Source: Dehalococcoidia bacterium (GTDB lineage: Bacteria > Chloroflexota > Dehalococcoidia > Lucifugimonadales > SHYT01). Taken from it: 64,000 nt of DNA. Below the pieces are notes generated by a model that was given only the letters and a program-made list of their open reading frames with translations, was not told the DNA's origin and made no database searches. This document shows, piece after piece, positions 48,332 to 58,535 of the stretch. The DNA lies in contig SHYT01000003.1 in the NCBI GenBank assembly GCA_009692665.1, positions 1 to 64,000 on the forward strand, in the 5' to 3' direction. Position 1 is the stretch's first letter, and each line of letters starts with the position of its first letter. The position numbers were made by a program, and so were the translations under genes.

Positions 48332-48425
48332 GGTGCGTTAACACCCTGACGCCGGACTCTTCCAGCATGAGCGACCACCCCAGTCGAACATCAGCGCCTG
48401 GATAGGATTCTCTTCCTCACAACAC

Positions 48426-48459
48426 GTAGAGGCGTCCTTCTCAAGAAGGACGCCTCTAC
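48426..48459 (-). terminator. Perfect 16-bp hairpin downstream of rpsI
   Basis: GTAGAGGCGTCCTTCT-CA-AGAAGGACGCCTCTAC; no clear T-tract. Confidence 0.55.
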
Positions 48460-48520
48460 TATATAGCACGGATGCCTCGCTTGAAACGGTGCCCATTCGC
48501 CTTCGCTCAGGGCAAACGCT

Positions 48521-48928
48521 CTACCGCTTGGTCCACTGTGGCGCGCGGCGGGCGCGCTTGAGACCATACTTTTTGCGTTCCTTGATACGGGAGTCCCGCG
48601 TAAGAAAGCCACCCTCACGCAGCTTGCTCCTGAGCGCCGGGTCGTAGGCGAGCAGGGCGCGGGCAACACCATGCCGGACCGCGTGTGACCAAGCGGAGAT
48701 ACCGCCGCCGTGCACCTGCGCAACGATGGAGAACTTCTCCAGCATCTCGGTGGCCTTGAGAGGCGCGAGCGCTGCGGTGCTCCAGTCAACCCAAGTGAAG
48801 ATTTCAGCGAGCGGTTTGCCGTTGATGCTCTGCACGCCGCCGCCTGGGTACAAGCGCACCTCCGCTATGGCGGTCTTGCGCTTGCCGGTGCCGTGGTAGT
48901 ACTGCTGTGCTGCGTTTGCTGTTGTCAT
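48521..48928 (-). CDS. rpsI: 30S ribosomal protein S9
   Basis: YYHGTGKRKTAIAEVRLYPGGGVQSINGKPLAEIF; ends RRAPQWTKR. Confidence 0.96.
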   Translation of the reverse strand: MTTANAAQQYYHGTGKRKTAIAEVRLYPGGGVQSINGKPLAEIFTWVDWSTAALAPLKATEMLEKFSIVAQVHGGGISAWSHAVRHGVARALLAYDPALRSKLREGGFLTRDSRIKERKKYGLKRARRAPQWTKR

Positions 48929-48959
48929 ACTAGCTCCTCACGAGCGCGTCTTCTTCAGG

Positions 48960-49418
48960 TTATTCAGCTTTGGGCGCCTGTGCCGATTTGGGACCAAATT
49001 GCGCTTGGTGCGGATGCTCCGCGCCCGCGTAGACGTGAAGGCGCTTGAGCAGGCGGTCGCCCATGGCGTTCTTGGGGAGCATGCCTTTTACCGTGTGGTA
49101 GATGACCTTGGTGGGATCCTTGGCCATCACCTGGTCCATAGTTGGCGACTTGATGCCGCCCGGGTAGCCGCTGTGCCTGTGGAATTGCTTCGTGGTCATC
49201 TTGGTGCCGGTCACTTTGGTGTTGGCCGCATTGACGACCACCACGAAATCGCCGGTGATCATGTATGGCGTGAAAGTGGGCTTGTGCTTACCCTGCAAGA
49301 TACGGGAGATTTCCGCAGCCATGCGGCCAAGGGGCTTTACCGACGCGTCCATCAAAATCCACTCGGGAGTAAGCTTCTTTGAGGATGCCATGTACGATTT
49401 CTGCATTTTCAGTGCCAT
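48960..49418 (-). CDS. rplM: 50S ribosomal protein L13
   Basis: WILMDASVKPLGRMAAEISRILQGKHKPTFTPYMITGDFVVVVNAANTKVTGTK; start adjusted. Confidence 0.95.
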   Translation of the reverse strand: MALKMQKSYMASSKKLTPEWILMDASVKPLGRMAAEISRILQGKHKPTFTPYMITGDFVVVVNAANTKVTGTKMTTKQFHRHSGYPGGIKSPTMDQVMAKDPTKVIYHTVKGMLPKNAMGDRLLKRLHVYAGAEHPHQAQFGPKSAQAPKAE

Positions 49419-49428
49419 GTGTCTGCTC

Positions 49429-50301
49429 CTAACGCCTGTTCGCCATGGTGGATGTAGTGACCATTTCTTGCGCACCAGCCCCGTTCTTGCGGGCCGGAGG
49501 AAAGTTCTTGTACGAGATCTTCTTGAGCACCAGGCCAGTTGGCGGCAATGCGACGGTAACGCGCTTGCCCTCCGGCCTGTAGACCATTCTGGCGAAGTCG
49601 CTCACTTCCAGGCGGCCAAGGCCGGCATCCACGAGTGCGCCAATGGTCAGGCGAACCTGGTGGGCCAGGAAGGCATTGGATTCAATTGTAGCGATGACTT
49701 TGCTGCCTTTGCGCTCTACGCGAGCGCTTATCACCGTGCGAACGGTGGAACCTTCGCGAGCTTCTTCAGCCGTGGTGAAGGCTGCGAAATCATGGGTGCC
49801 CACGAGCGCTTGAGCAGCCTTGTTCATAAGCGCCACGTCCAGCTTGTGCGGGAGGTGGTGCGTTACGCGGCGGAGCATGGGCGAGAGTGTTGGGGCGTTC
49901 CAGATAGTGTACTCGTACACGCGGCTGGTGGCGTCACGCCGAGGGTCAAAGTCAGCGGGTACTCGGTAAGCCGCGTGTACCATGATGTCATCCGGCAGAT
50001 AAAAGTTCATGGCGCTCTGAATGGCGTCCATGGCGTACGGCCTGGTGGCGCTGAAAGTGACCACTTGCTCCAGCGCGTGGACACCGGCATCTGTGCGGCC
50101 GGCGCCGCTGGTCTTGACGGGCATGCCAAAGAGCTTCTCCAGTGCGATTTCCAACTCGCCCTGCACCGTGGGCAGGCCGGGCTGGACTTGGAAACCCTGG
50201 TAGGCAGTGCCTTCGTACTCCAGAACAAGCGCCACGTTCCCGAGCGTTTCCGTCTCAGGTACAGTACGTTTGTCAGAACTGCTAGGCGAAGCGGCAGTCA
50301 C
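49429..50301 (-). CDS. truA: tRNA pseudouridine(38-40) synthase TruA
   Basis: ALVLEYEGTAYQGFQVQPGLPTVQGELEIALEKLF..GAGRTDAGVHALEQVVTF. Confidence 0.94.
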   Translation of the reverse strand: MTAASPSSSDKRTVPETETLGNVALVLEYEGTAYQGFQVQPGLPTVQGELEIALEKLFGMPVKTSGAGRTDAGVHALEQVVTFSATRPYAMDAIQSAMNFYLPDDIMVHAAYRVPADFDPRRDATSRVYEYTIWNAPTLSPMLRRVTHHLPHKLDVALMNKAAQALVGTHDFAAFTTAEEAREGSTVRTVISARVERKGSKVIATIESNAFLAHQVRLTIGALVDAGLGRLEVSDFARMVYRPEGKRVTVALPPTGLVLKKISYKNFPPARKNGAGAQEMVTTSTMANRR

Positions 50302-50304
50302 GTA

Positions 50305-50715
50305 TTAGACCCTTTCCGTCAGCTCAATGAGCGAGGTCTTTCCGCCGTCACCGGGGCGGATACCCACATTGAGCACGCGTGTGTAGCCACCGTTGCGCTC
50401 CTTATAGCGGGGCGCGATGGCGCCAAACAGCTTTGAGATGGCCTCGTTATCCGGCAGTGCTGAGAGGGCAAGGCGGCGATAGTGCAGCGCCTTTGCCTTG
50501 TTCTCAGGAGTATCGCCGGCATCAATGGCGGCCTGGGCTTTCTTGCCGAGGGTGATGAGCTTCTCAGCGATGGGCCTCAGCGCCTTAGCCTTTGGCGTAG
50601 TGGTGATAATGCGCTCTTGCATAATAAGCGCGTGCAACTGGCTGCGGAACAGCGCCTTGCGCTGCGCAGATGTGCGGCCTAGCTTGTTGACGGACGACCG
50701 TTGGTGAATTGGCAT
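50305..50715 (-). CDS. rplQ: 50S ribosomal protein L17
   Basis: KLGRTSAQRKALFRSQLHALIMQERIITTTPKAKALRPIAEKLITLGKK. Confidence 0.95.
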   Translation of the reverse strand: MPIHQRSSVNKLGRTSAQRKALFRSQLHALIMQERIITTTPKAKALRPIAEKLITLGKKAQAAIDAGDTPENKAKALHYRRLALSALPDNEAISKLFGAIAPRYKERNGGYTRVLNVGIRPGDGGKTSLIELTERV

Positions 50716-50718
50716 GGC

Positions 50719-51756
50719 TTATCCTTGCTCCCGATCATGGCTGTTCTCATCGGTGAAGCCGGCATTCTCCGGAATCAGGCCTTCAGGCAGCGGTAAATTC
50801 CGCTCCTGGAGGCGGTTGGCTAGTTCAGCAAACGACTTCTCGCCGAAGTTGCGAATGCGCGCTAGCTCCGAGCGGGTGCGCTCCAGAATCTCGCCGACCT
50901 TGTTGATGCCAGCGCGCTTCAAGCAGTTGAACGTGCGCGAGGAGAGTTCCAGCCGTTCGATGGGCATGCTGTAGATGTCCGGCGGCAGCTTGGAGGCCAC
51001 GCCGGAGACCAGCGCAGCTGGCTGCTCCGCCTGGCCAGCGCGCCCAAAAAGGGCGAAGAGGTCCATTATGGCCGCAGACGCCTTTTGCAGGGCTTCCGCA
51101 GGGACAATGGTGCCATCTGACCACACCTCAATGACAAGGCGCTCATAGTCCGTGAACTGGCCGACGCGTGTGTGCTCAACCGTGAAGTTCACCTTGCGGA
51201 TGGGGCTGAACACGGCGTCCATCTGGAGCGTGCCGATGGGCAGGCCGTTTCCGTGCTGAGCGGGCACGTAGCCCTTGCCAATCTCCACATTGAACTCCAC
51301 GCGAAGGCGCCCCTCACGGGAGTCCAAGTAGGCAAGGTGCATCTCCGGGTTCACAATTTCGAACTCCGGCGGCGCGACGATGTCCCCGGCTGTGACTTCG
51401 CCGGGGCCGGTGGAGCTCAGGTGCAGGCGGCCTGGCATCTCCGAGTTGGCGCGCAGGCGAATGGACTTCACGTTCTGCAAGAACTCCAGCATATCCTCTT
51501 TCATGTGGGGTATGGTGGAGTACTCACTCAAGACGTCCTCAATGCGCACCCAGGTGACGGCAGCGCCGACCAGCGAGCTGAGCAGCACGCGGCGGATTGG
51601 GTTGCCCAGGGTCACGCCAAAGCCGCGTAGCAGCGGCTCAAGCGTAAACTTGCCGTAGGTAGGCGTCGCCTCAACGGTCTTAAATTGTGGCTTAAGCGAC
51701 GGCTCCGCGTCTTCCGGCTCGCGTCCCCCCGGTAGCATGACAATTGATTCAACCAT
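50719..51756 (-). CDS. rpoA: DNA-directed RNA polymerase subunit alpha
   Basis: GKFTLEPLLRGFGVTLGNPIRRVLLSSLVGAAVTWVRIEDVLSEYSTIPHMKEDMLEFLQN; alphaCTD present. Confidence 0.97.
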   Translation of the reverse strand: MVESIVMLPGGREPEDAEPSLKPQFKTVEATPTYGKFTLEPLLRGFGVTLGNPIRRVLLSSLVGAAVTWVRIEDVLSEYSTIPHMKEDMLEFLQNVKSIRLRANSEMPGRLHLSSTGPGEVTAGDIVAPPEFEIVNPEMHLAYLDSREGRLRVEFNVEIGKGYVPAQHGNGLPIGTLQMDAVFSPIRKVNFTVEHTRVGQFTDYERLVIEVWSDGTIVPAEALQKASAAIMDLFALFGRAGQAEQPAALVSGVASKLPPDIYSMPIERLELSSRTFNCLKRAGINKVGEILERTRSELARIRNFGEKSFAELANRLQERNLPLPEGLIPENAGFTDENSHDREQG

Positions 51757-51818
51757 AGTAGTCGGTCTCCCCCATCCGCCTCAGGCGGATGCACACTCTT
51801 TGGAGTTTTCCTAGCGTC

Positions 51819-52445
51819 CTAGCGAGAGTAGAACTCCACTATGAGACGCGGGTCCATTTTAAGGTCCAGGTCTTCCGCTTTTGGCAGCGCCGTGACCTTG
51901 GCCTCCATAGCGCCTCTGTCCAGGCTGAGCCAGCCCGGCAGTTGCTGCCGTGGGCCGGCCTGCTGTCGGGCCTTCACGAACTCTTCTTCTTTGCTTTGCG
52001 GCTTCCAGGTGATGGCATCACCAACCTTCACGATGAAGGAGGGGATGTCCACCTTGTGGCCGTTGCACCAGATGTGCCCGTGCGAGATGAACTGGCGGGC
52101 CTGATGGCGGTTTTCCCCAAAGCCCAGCCGGAATACCACGTTGTCCAGGCGGCGCTCCAGCAACTGGAACAGGTACTGGCCCGTGATCCCTGGCTGGCTC
52201 TGCGCCTCTCGCACGTAGCCCGCGAACTGCTTCTCAAGCAGCCCGAAGGTGTAGCGAAGCTTTTGCTTCTCACGCTGCCGCAGACCATAGTCTGACAAAC
52301 GGCGGCGCTGCTGTTTGGCCGCGCCCGGCGCTTTGCGGCGCTTGTCCACAGCGCACTTGGGCGTGTAGCACCGCTCAGCCTTTAAGAAGAGCTTTTCACC
52401 CACCTGGCGGCATAACCTGCATGATGGCCCTGTATATCGTCCCAT
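51819..52445 (-). CDS. rpsD: 30S ribosomal protein S4
   Basis: MGRYTGPSCRLCRQVGEKLFLKAERCYTPKCAVDKR...; S4 RNA-binding domain. Confidence 0.96.
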   Translation of the reverse strand: MGRYTGPSCRLCRQVGEKLFLKAERCYTPKCAVDKRRKAPGAAKQQRRRLSDYGLRQREKQKLRYTFGLLEKQFAGYVREAQSQPGITGQYLFQLLERRLDNVVFRLGFGENRHQARQFISHGHIWCNGHKVDIPSFIVKVGDAITWKPQSKEEEFVKARQQAGPRQQLPGWLSLDRGAMEAKVTALPKAEDLDLKMDPRLIVEFYSR

Positions 52446-52517
52446 GTATCCTCTTTTCCTCTTGCCCTGTCTGAGGGATTTTCACCCTCACCTACTCTCC
52501 AGAGAAGGGATAAACAA

Positions 52518-52907
52518 TTACACGCGGCGGCGCTTGGGCGCCCGGCAACCATTGTGCGGGATTGGGGTCACGTCACGAATACCCGTCACGATGAGGCCAG
52601 TGGCCTGGAGCGAGCGTATAGCCGCTTCACGACCAGGGCCGGGTCCACGCACCAGGACTTCCACCTGGCGCACGCCAAACTCGGCGCCCTTGCGGGCGGC
52701 GGTCTCGGCGGCTTTCTGCGCAGAGAACGCAGTGCCCTTGCGGGAGCCCTTGAACCCTTCAGCGCCCGCACTGCTGGAAGCAAGCACATTGCCCTGCTGG
52801 TCTGTCAGCGTGACCATGGTGTTGTTGAACGTGGACTGAATGTACATCCGTCCAATTGGAACAACCTTTCGCGCCTTGCGGCTTGGCCTGCGTCGTGGAC
52901 TTGTCAT
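52518..52907 (-). CDS. rpsK: 30S ribosomal protein S11
   Basis: [50 protein letters not shown]...[18 protein letters not shown]. Confidence 0.96.
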   Translation of the reverse strand: MTSPRRRPSRKARKVVPIGRMYIQSTFNNTMVTLTDQQGNVLASSSAGAEGFKGSRKGTAFSAQKAAETAARKGAEFGVRQVEVLVRGPGPGREAAIRSLQATGLIVTGIRDVTPIPHNGCRAPKRRRV

Positions 52908-52975
52908 CTCAGCCTCTCTCTTGATTCGTTGACTTCATGGTCACTGATCGATCAGTCCCTTTCAGTGTTTGCGGA

Positions 52976-53356
52976 CTACTTCTTGGCTGCTGCCTTTGCG
53001 CGCCCTGCGACCGTCTTCCGCGGGCCCTTGCGGGTGCGGGCGTTGGTCTTGGTGCGTTGGCCACGCAGCGGAAGCCCGCGGCTGTGGCGGATGCCCTGGT
53101 ACGAGCGGATATCGATCTTGCGGCGGATGTTGGACTGGACCTCTCGGCGCAGGTCGCCTTCCACCTTATACTTGGCTACGGCTTCACGCAGACGAGTAAG
53201 CTGCTCGTCTGTGATTTCCCGCATCTTGGGATTGCCCTGAACGCCCGCATCGCGCGTGGCCTTCACGGCGTTGGTCGGGCCAATGCCGTAAATGTAGCGC
53301 AGCGCAATGTGTACGCGCTTGGTGTCCGGGAGGTTAATGCCTGCAATAATCGCCAT
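52976..53356 (-). CDS. rpsM: 30S ribosomal protein S13
   Basis: MAIIAGINLPDTKRVHIALRYIYGIGPTNAVKATRDAG...RHSRGLPLRGQRTKTNARTRKGPRKTVAG; start adjusted. Confidence 0.96.
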   Translation of the reverse strand: MAIIAGINLPDTKRVHIALRYIYGIGPTNAVKATRDAGVQGNPKMREITDEQLTRLREAVAKYKVEGDLRREVQSNIRRKIDIRSYQGIRHSRGLPLRGQRTKTNARTRKGPRKTVAGRAKAAAKK

Positions 53357-53363
53357 GCGTCCC

Positions 53364-53477
53364 CTATCCTTGCCGCTGCCGGTGCTTGGCGGTGACGCAA
53401 ACAACGCGCACTACGCCATGGCGGCGGATGATTTTGCACTTCTGACATCGCTTTTTGACTGATGGCGTGACGTCCAT
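53364..53477 (-). CDS. rpmJ: 50S ribosomal protein L36
   Basis: Hand-translated 37-aa [40 protein letters not shown]; below track cutoff, canonical position. Confidence 0.93.
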   Translation of the reverse strand: MDVTPSVKKRCQKCKIIRRHGVVRVVCVTAKHRQRQG

Positions 53478-53498
53478 TGATCCTTGCTCCTCATAATA

Positions 53499-53542
53499 GG
53501 TGAGGCTTTCCTCACCCTTGCCCTCTCCCAATGGGAAAGGGC
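53499..53542. repeat. Two stem-loops inside the ribosomal operon (between rpmJ and infA)
   Basis: GGTGAGG-CTTT-CCTCACC then GCCCTCTCCC-AAT-GGGAAAGGGC. Confidence 0.5.
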
Positions 53543-53548
53543 ATTTGG

Positions 53549-53770
53549 TTACCTAAATCGATATGTGATGCGCCCGCGCGTAAGGTCATAGGGCGAGAGT
53601 TCCACAAGAACCCGGTCGCCCGGAAGGATACGAATGAAGTTCATCCGAATCTTGCCGGATGCATGCGCGAGCACTTGGTGGTCGTTCGCCAGCTTTACGC
53701 GAAACATAGCGTTAGGAAGCGACTCCTCAATGACCCCCTCAACCTCAATCGTGTCTTCCTTTTTCGCCAT
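53549..53770 (-). CDS. infA: Translation initiation factor IF-1
   Basis: [73 protein letters not shown]. Confidence 0.97.
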   Translation of the reverse strand: MAKKEDTIEVEGVIEESLPNAMFRVKLANDHQVLAHASGKIRMNFIRILPGDRVLVELSPYDLTRGRITYRFR

Positions 53771-53787
53771 GCTGTCTGCTTGCCTCC

Positions 53788-54636
53788 CTATCGTACGGTC
53801 AGGACTTGCGGTCCTGACGGCGAAATGTAAATGGTGTGCTCAAAGTGGGCGGAAAGGCTGCCATCCGCAGTCACTACCGTCCAATTGTCTTTTAGGACGC
53901 GGGTCTGCCAGCCGCCGATGTTGAGCATGGGTTCAATAGCAATGACCATGCCCGGCTGAAGGACCATGCCCTGGCCCGGCATGCCTGAGTTGGAGACGGA
54001 CGGCTCTTCATGAAGCGAGCGGCCAACACCGTGGCCAACGTACTCGCGTACAACAGAGAAGCCGCGGGACTCTGCGAGCGACTGGACCGCGAAGCCAATG
54101 TCGCCGAGACGATTGCCGGGACGGGCGGCCTTGATGCCCGCTTCCAGGCACTCACGCGTGGTGTTCACAAGTTCTTTGACGCGGGCGGGCGCTTCACCGA
54201 CCCACACACTGACGGCTGAATCGCCGTAGAAGCCTTCCACCACGCAGCCGACATCCAGCTTTAGCACGTCGCCTTCCTTAACGGCGCGCTTCTCGCTCGG
54301 GATGCCATGCACGATTTCCTCGTTAATCGAGGCGCAGATGGTGGCCGGGAAGCCTCGGTAGCCAAGAAACGCAGGCTTGGCGCCGTTCTGCTTGACGACG
54401 TCGTAAGCTATCTCATCTAACTGCTTGGTCGTCACACCAGGCTTGACTGCCGGAAGCAGTGCGGTAATCATTTTTCCTGTCACGCGACCGGCTTCTCGCA
54501 TAACAGCAATCTCTGCGTCCGACTTGATTGTCACGCCGCTATTGATAGCCGACGCCAAACTCGCGGAACTCACTGAGCTTCGCGAAAAGAGCCGCCGCGT
54601 TGCCGATTTATCGCCGATCACCAAGTACCCCACCAA
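53788..54636 (-). CDS. map: Type I methionyl aminopeptidase
   Basis: [41 protein letters not shown]...[14 protein letters not shown]..; start uncertain. Confidence 0.95.
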   Translation of the reverse strand: MVGYLVIGDKSATRRLFSRSSVSSASLASAINSGVTIKSDAEIAVMREAGRVTGKMITALLPAVKPGVTTKQLDEIAYDVVKQNGAKPAFLGYRGFPATICASINEEIVHGIPSEKRAVKEGDVLKLDVGCVVEGFYGDSAVSVWVGEAPARVKELVNTTRECLEAGIKAARPGNRLGDIGFAVQSLAESRGFSVVREYVGHGVGRSLHEEPSVSNSGMPGQGMVLQPGMVIAIEPMLNIGGWQTRVLKDNWTVVTADGSLSAHFEHTIYISPSGPQVLTVR

Positions 54637-54713
54637 AACACGAAAGGCGCTGGTCTAACTGTCTGACACAAATGGCAATTGTAACACGTCTTCCGATGGA
54701 TGTCGTCCGGCTG

Positions 54714-55361
54714 TTATTGTTTTACTCCCAGAGCCTTGAATATCTCCACCTGCACCGTATCAATGCCTTGCTCGCCATTGACCTCAACGAGCTTGTGCTG
54801 CTTCTTGTAATAGTCACTAAGCAGCGCAGTCTGCTTGTCGTACGCCACAATGCGATTGCGCACGGTCTCCGCCTTATCATCGTCGCGCTGGTAGAGTTCG
54901 CCACCGCACCTGTCGCACTTGCCTGTCACCTTGGGCGGAGCGCTGATAGGGTGGTACGGCGTCTGGCAGTTGCGGCAAGTGAGCCGTCCGCTCAAGCGCT
55001 TCACTAATTCTTCCGTGGACACCTTGATGTTGAGCGCCTGTTCCACGGGCTTGCTGCCAAGGCCTTTGTCCAGGGCGGTTGCCTGCTCAATGGTGCGAGG
55101 GAAACCGTCCAGGAGAAAGCCGTGAGCGGCGTCCGATTTGGTCAACCGGTCCAAAATCATACCGATAACCACATCGTCCGGCACAAGCTGGCCTTTGTCC
55201 ATGTAGCCGCTAGCCTGCTCGCCCAGTGGCGTGCCGGCGGCGCGGTGCTCGCGCAGCAGGTTGCCAGAGGCGATGTGCGGGACCTGCAGTTTTTTGGAAA
55301 TGGCGCTTGCCTGGGTGCCCTTTCCGGCGCCCGGCGGCCCCATCAGTACAATGCGTGCCAT
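54714..55361 (-). CDS. adk: Adenylate kinase (zinc-lid type)
   Basis: MARIVLMGPPGAGKGTQASAISKKL...; CRNC/CDRC in LID. Confidence 0.96.
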   Translation of the reverse strand: MARIVLMGPPGAGKGTQASAISKKLQVPHIASGNLLREHRAAGTPLGEQASGYMDKGQLVPDDVVIGMILDRLTKSDAAHGFLLDGFPRTIEQATALDKGLGSKPVEQALNIKVSTEELVKRLSGRLTCRNCQTPYHPISAPPKVTGKCDRCGGELYQRDDDKAETVRNRIVAYDKQTALLSDYYKKQHKLVEVNGEQGIDTVQVEIFKALGVKQ

Positions 55362-55464
55362 GCTCAGTTATCCCTCGAAAATGTCACTTTGTGTTTTCCA
55401 AAAGTTCTCAGCGTGTAGCTGCCAAGGCCATCCTGACCTCTCTCATGCAGAGAGGGGAAGCTCG

Positions 55465-56811
55465 TCAGCGGATGAACCCCTCATAGCGGCGCATGGTCAG
55501 CTGCGCCTCAAGCTGACGCATCGTATCCAGAGCAACGCCGACGACGATCAGCAGCGCCGTGCTGCTCAGCTGTATCCCTTGAATCCCGGTCACTTTTTGA
55601 GCGATGTACGGCGTGACGGCAATGAAGCCAAGGAACAGCGCGCCACCCCACGTGAGGCGGATGATCGTGCGGTTGAGGTACTCCTCAGTGGGCCTGCCGG
55701 GACGGATACCGGGAATGAACCCGCCCTGCTTCTGCAGGTTCTCAGCAATGTTCATCTGCTGGAATGTGACGACGGTGTAAAAGAAGGCAAAAGCCACGAC
55801 AAGGAAAAACAAGATGATCCAGTAGACGAGTGATGTAGGACCAAAGATACTCACGATGTTCTGCGCGAATCGTGCGCCCCCGCCAGTCCCCGCCGCAAAG
55901 TAGCTGGCGACGGTGGTCGGCAAAATAATCAAGGAGAAAGCGAAGATGAGCGGGATCATGCCAGCCGAGTTCACACGCAGCGGGATGAACGAGCTGCCGG
56001 CCGAGTGTTGCACCTGACCGCCCCGAAACACGGTGCGTCCGTATTGCACAGGTATTTTGCGCTGGGCCTCTGTGAACATGACGATGAGAGCAACAATGCC
56101 GAGGGCTGCGGCAGCCAGCAGCACGATGCCGATGATGTCGGTGCGGTTGTTGATGGCTTGGCTCAGCATGCTGGGCAATCCGGAGACAATGCCGCCGAAG
56201 ATGATGATGGAGACGCCGTTGCCGATGCCTCGCTCCGTGATGAGCTCACCAAGCCAGACGAGGAACATTGTACCTGCCGTCATAGCTACGATCATAGTGA
56301 TCAGCGTCAATACATCCCCACCAAGAACGCCGGTGCCGCTCAGCACGCCGGCTTGCCGGAGCAGTGCTATCTGCGCATACGCTTGCAGGATTGCAATGGG
56401 CACCGCGATGTAGTGGCTGACTTGGTTGATCCTGCGTCGCCCGTACTCGCCCTCTTTCGAGAGGTTCTTCAGTTGTGGGATAACGGGGATCAGAATCTGC
56501 ATGACGATGGTTGCAGTAATGTACGGATAGACCCCCAGCGCGGCTACGCTCAGGTTACGGAACGCGCCACCACTAAAAATGTCGAGGAAGCCCAGGAGCG
56601 AGCCGAGCTGGCCCTGGAAAAGGTTGGCCAGCGCTGCATGGTCAACGCCCGGCACCGGCACGTGTGCGACAAAACGGAACACCACAAGCATGGCAAGCGT
56701 GAAGATGATGCGGGCGCGCAGATCCGGTATGCGGAACGCATCAAGGACTGCTTGGACGAGCGCGGGCCTGCCGCTGTCGCCTGCAGTTCGTGCTTGTGTC
56801 ACGTTAGGCAT
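55465..56811 (-). CDS. secY: Protein translocase subunit SecY
   Basis: DLRARIIFTLAMLVVFRFVAHVPVPGVDHAAL...SGGAFRNLSVAALGVYPYITATIVMQIL. Confidence 0.97.
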   Translation of the reverse strand: MPNVTQARTAGDSGRPALVQAVLDAFRIPDLRARIIFTLAMLVVFRFVAHVPVPGVDHAALANLFQGQLGSLLGFLDIFSGGAFRNLSVAALGVYPYITATIVMQILIPVIPQLKNLSKEGEYGRRRINQVSHYIAVPIAILQAYAQIALLRQAGVLSGTGVLGGDVLTLITMIVAMTAGTMFLVWLGELITERGIGNGVSIIIFGGIVSGLPSMLSQAINNRTDIIGIVLLAAAALGIVALIVMFTEAQRKIPVQYGRTVFRGGQVQHSAGSSFIPLRVNSAGMIPLIFAFSLIILPTTVASYFAAGTGGGARFAQNIVSIFGPTSLVYWIILFFLVVAFAFFYTVVTFQQMNIAENLQKQGGFIPGIRPGRPTEEYLNRTIIRLTWGGALFLGFIAVTPYIAQKVTGIQGIQLSSTALLIVVGVALDTMRQLEAQLTMRRYEGFIR

Positions 56812-57283
56812 TCTTAGACCGATTGGCCGTTGTTACTTCGGTGGTGGTGCCGCCCCGCTCTTCAATCTTCTCTTTGGCTGACTTGGAGAACTTGTGGGCG
56901 GTGACGTCCAGCTTCTTGGTCAGTTCGCCGTCGCCCAGAATCTTGATTGGCTGCTTGGGATTGCGAATAAGGCCCTGCGCCATCAACCACTCGGGCGTGA
57001 CCTTATCGCCGGCTTTGCCGTGCTCGTTAAGCTGCTCCAGGCTGATGATCGTGTAATGCTTGGCGAAATGGTTCGTAAATCCATGCTGGCTGGGAATGCG
57101 CATAATGAACGGCAGTTGGTTGCCTTCCATGCCCGGGCGCTGGTGCCCGCGCCCGCTGCGGGACTGCTGGCCCTTGCGCCCAGCCGTCGAGTAGCTGCCC
57201 TTGCCGCTGCCGTCGCCACGGCCAATGCGCTTGGTGACCTTATGTGCGCCATACGGGGCGCGGATATCATGCTGTCGTACCAT
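56804..57283 (-). CDS. rplO: 50S ribosomal protein L15
   Basis: GSGKGSYSTAGRKGQQSRSGRGHQRPGMEGNQLPFIMRIPSQHGF. Confidence 0.94.
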   Translation of the reverse strand: MVRQHDIRAPYGAHKVTKRIGRGDGSGKGSYSTAGRKGQQSRSGRGHQRPGMEGNQLPFIMRIPSQHGFTNHFAKHYTIISLEQLNEHGKAGDKVTPEWLMAQGLIRNPKQPIKILGDGELTKKLDVTAHKFSKSAKEKIEERGGTTTEVTTANRSKNA

Positions 57284-57337
57284 TATGGGCTCCTTGAGAG
57301 CGCCCTGATGCTCTGCACCAGGGACTGCTGCGTAAGA

Positions 57338-57565
57338 CTATCGCTTCTTGGCTGGCTCTTTATCGGCTTCCGCTGGTTCGTTTACGGCCTCAACGGAGAG
57401 CAGGTGGCGGACCTTATGGATCATGCCGCGGATAGCGGGTGTGTCCTGCAAGACAACCGTGTGGTTAAGCCGGCGCAGACCAAGCGAGCGGATGACCTCT
57501 CGCTGTGAGCGTGGCTGGCTAATGGCGCTGCGCTTCCAGGTTACTGCGAACTTCGTTTCAGCCAT
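57338..57565 (-). CDS. rpmD: 50S ribosomal protein L30
   Basis: FAVTWKRSAISQPRSQREVIRSLGLRRLNHTVVLQDTPAIRGMIHKVRHLL. Confidence 0.94.
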   Translation of the reverse strand: MAETKFAVTWKRSAISQPRSQREVIRSLGLRRLNHTVVLQDTPAIRGMIHKVRHLLSVEAVNEPAEADKEPAKKR

Positions 57566-57568
57566 AGC

Positions 57569-58132
57569 TTACTTCCGATCGCCGTTGTAGTTGCTGGCGT
57601 TTGCCTGCGCGGCGGCTAACGGCTGGAGCCGCCTGGCAACCTCGGTCTCAGGCATGCGCAGGGAGGCGAGGGCCTCCAGCGTTGCCTTGGCCAGGTTCAC
57701 GCGGTTGGTGCTGCCAATGGACTTGGTCAGAATATCCTTGATGCCCGCAAGCTCCACCAGCGCGCGGACCGTTGCACCGGCCACGACGCCCGTGCCGGGC
57801 ACCGCAGGCCGCAGGATGACGTAGGACGAATCGTACCGGCCCGTCGTCTCATGCGGAATGGTCGTGCCCTTCAGCGGCACATGGATCATGCTCTTGCGCG
57901 CGGAGGCCACGGCCTTTTTCACTGCGTCAGGGACCGCGTCCGCCTTGCCCAGGCCCAGGCCAATATGGCCCTGCTGGTCACCAAGAGCGGCAAGCGCGTT
58001 GAAGCGCAGGTGCTTGCCCCCGGCGGTCACCTTGGTGATGCGGCGAATCATCACGACCCGCTCGCTGGCCCCTATCACGCGCTCAGGCGCCATCTTGGCC
58101 GCGCGATCATAAAAAGACTTTGCAAGTGTCAA
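57569..58132 (-). CDS. rpsE: 30S ribosomal protein S5
   Basis: [58 protein letters not shown]. Confidence 0.96.
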   Translation of the reverse strand: MTLAKSFYDRAAKMAPERVIGASERVVMIRRITKVTAGGKHLRFNALAALGDQQGHIGLGLGKADAVPDAVKKAVASARKSMIHVPLKGTTIPHETTGRYDSSYVILRPAVPGTGVVAGATVRALVELAGIKDILTKSIGSTNRVNLAKATLEALASLRMPETEVARRLQPLAAAQANASNYNGDRK

Positions 58133-58524
58133 AACTTCAGCCCTCCCTCACGAGCCGCATCCGCAAGCGCCTGCACACGGCCGTGATACTGGAACCCACC
58201 ACGGTCGAATACCACGGCGCCAATGCCCTTTTCCTTTGCGCGCTTGGCAACCAGCGTACCCACTAGCTTGGCGACATCGGTCTTCTTCTTGCCGTCCGCG
58301 CCCTTGCGGAGCTCAGGGTCAATGTCCGACGCCTGCACCAGCGTGGTGCCTTGCTCGTCATCAATCACCTGGGCATAGATATGCTCAGAGCTGCGATAGA
58401 CCGCCAGCCGGGGCGTGTCCGTAGTGCCTTCTACCTTGCGGCGGACGCGAAGGTGGCGGCGGAAACGCCGGTCTTGTGCGTTGCGGATTTTGCCGTGGCG
58501 CTTGGTAGCGCTAACTGTACTCAT
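58129..58524 (-). CDS. rplR: 50S ribosomal protein L18
   Basis: [48 protein letters not shown]. Confidence 0.95.
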   Translation of the reverse strand: MSTVSATKRHGKIRNAQDRRFRRHLRVRRKVEGTTDTPRLAVYRSSEHIYAQVIDDEQGTTLVQASDIDPELRKGADGKKKTDVAKLVGTLVAKRAKEKGIGAVVFDRGGFQYHGRVQALADAAREGGLKF

Positions 58525-58535
58525 GCTTGCCTCAA

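Noticed and set aside
52976-53477. Possible new small ORF between rpsM and infA
   Set aside because: It is simply rpmJ (L36), missed by the ORF-track length cutoff.
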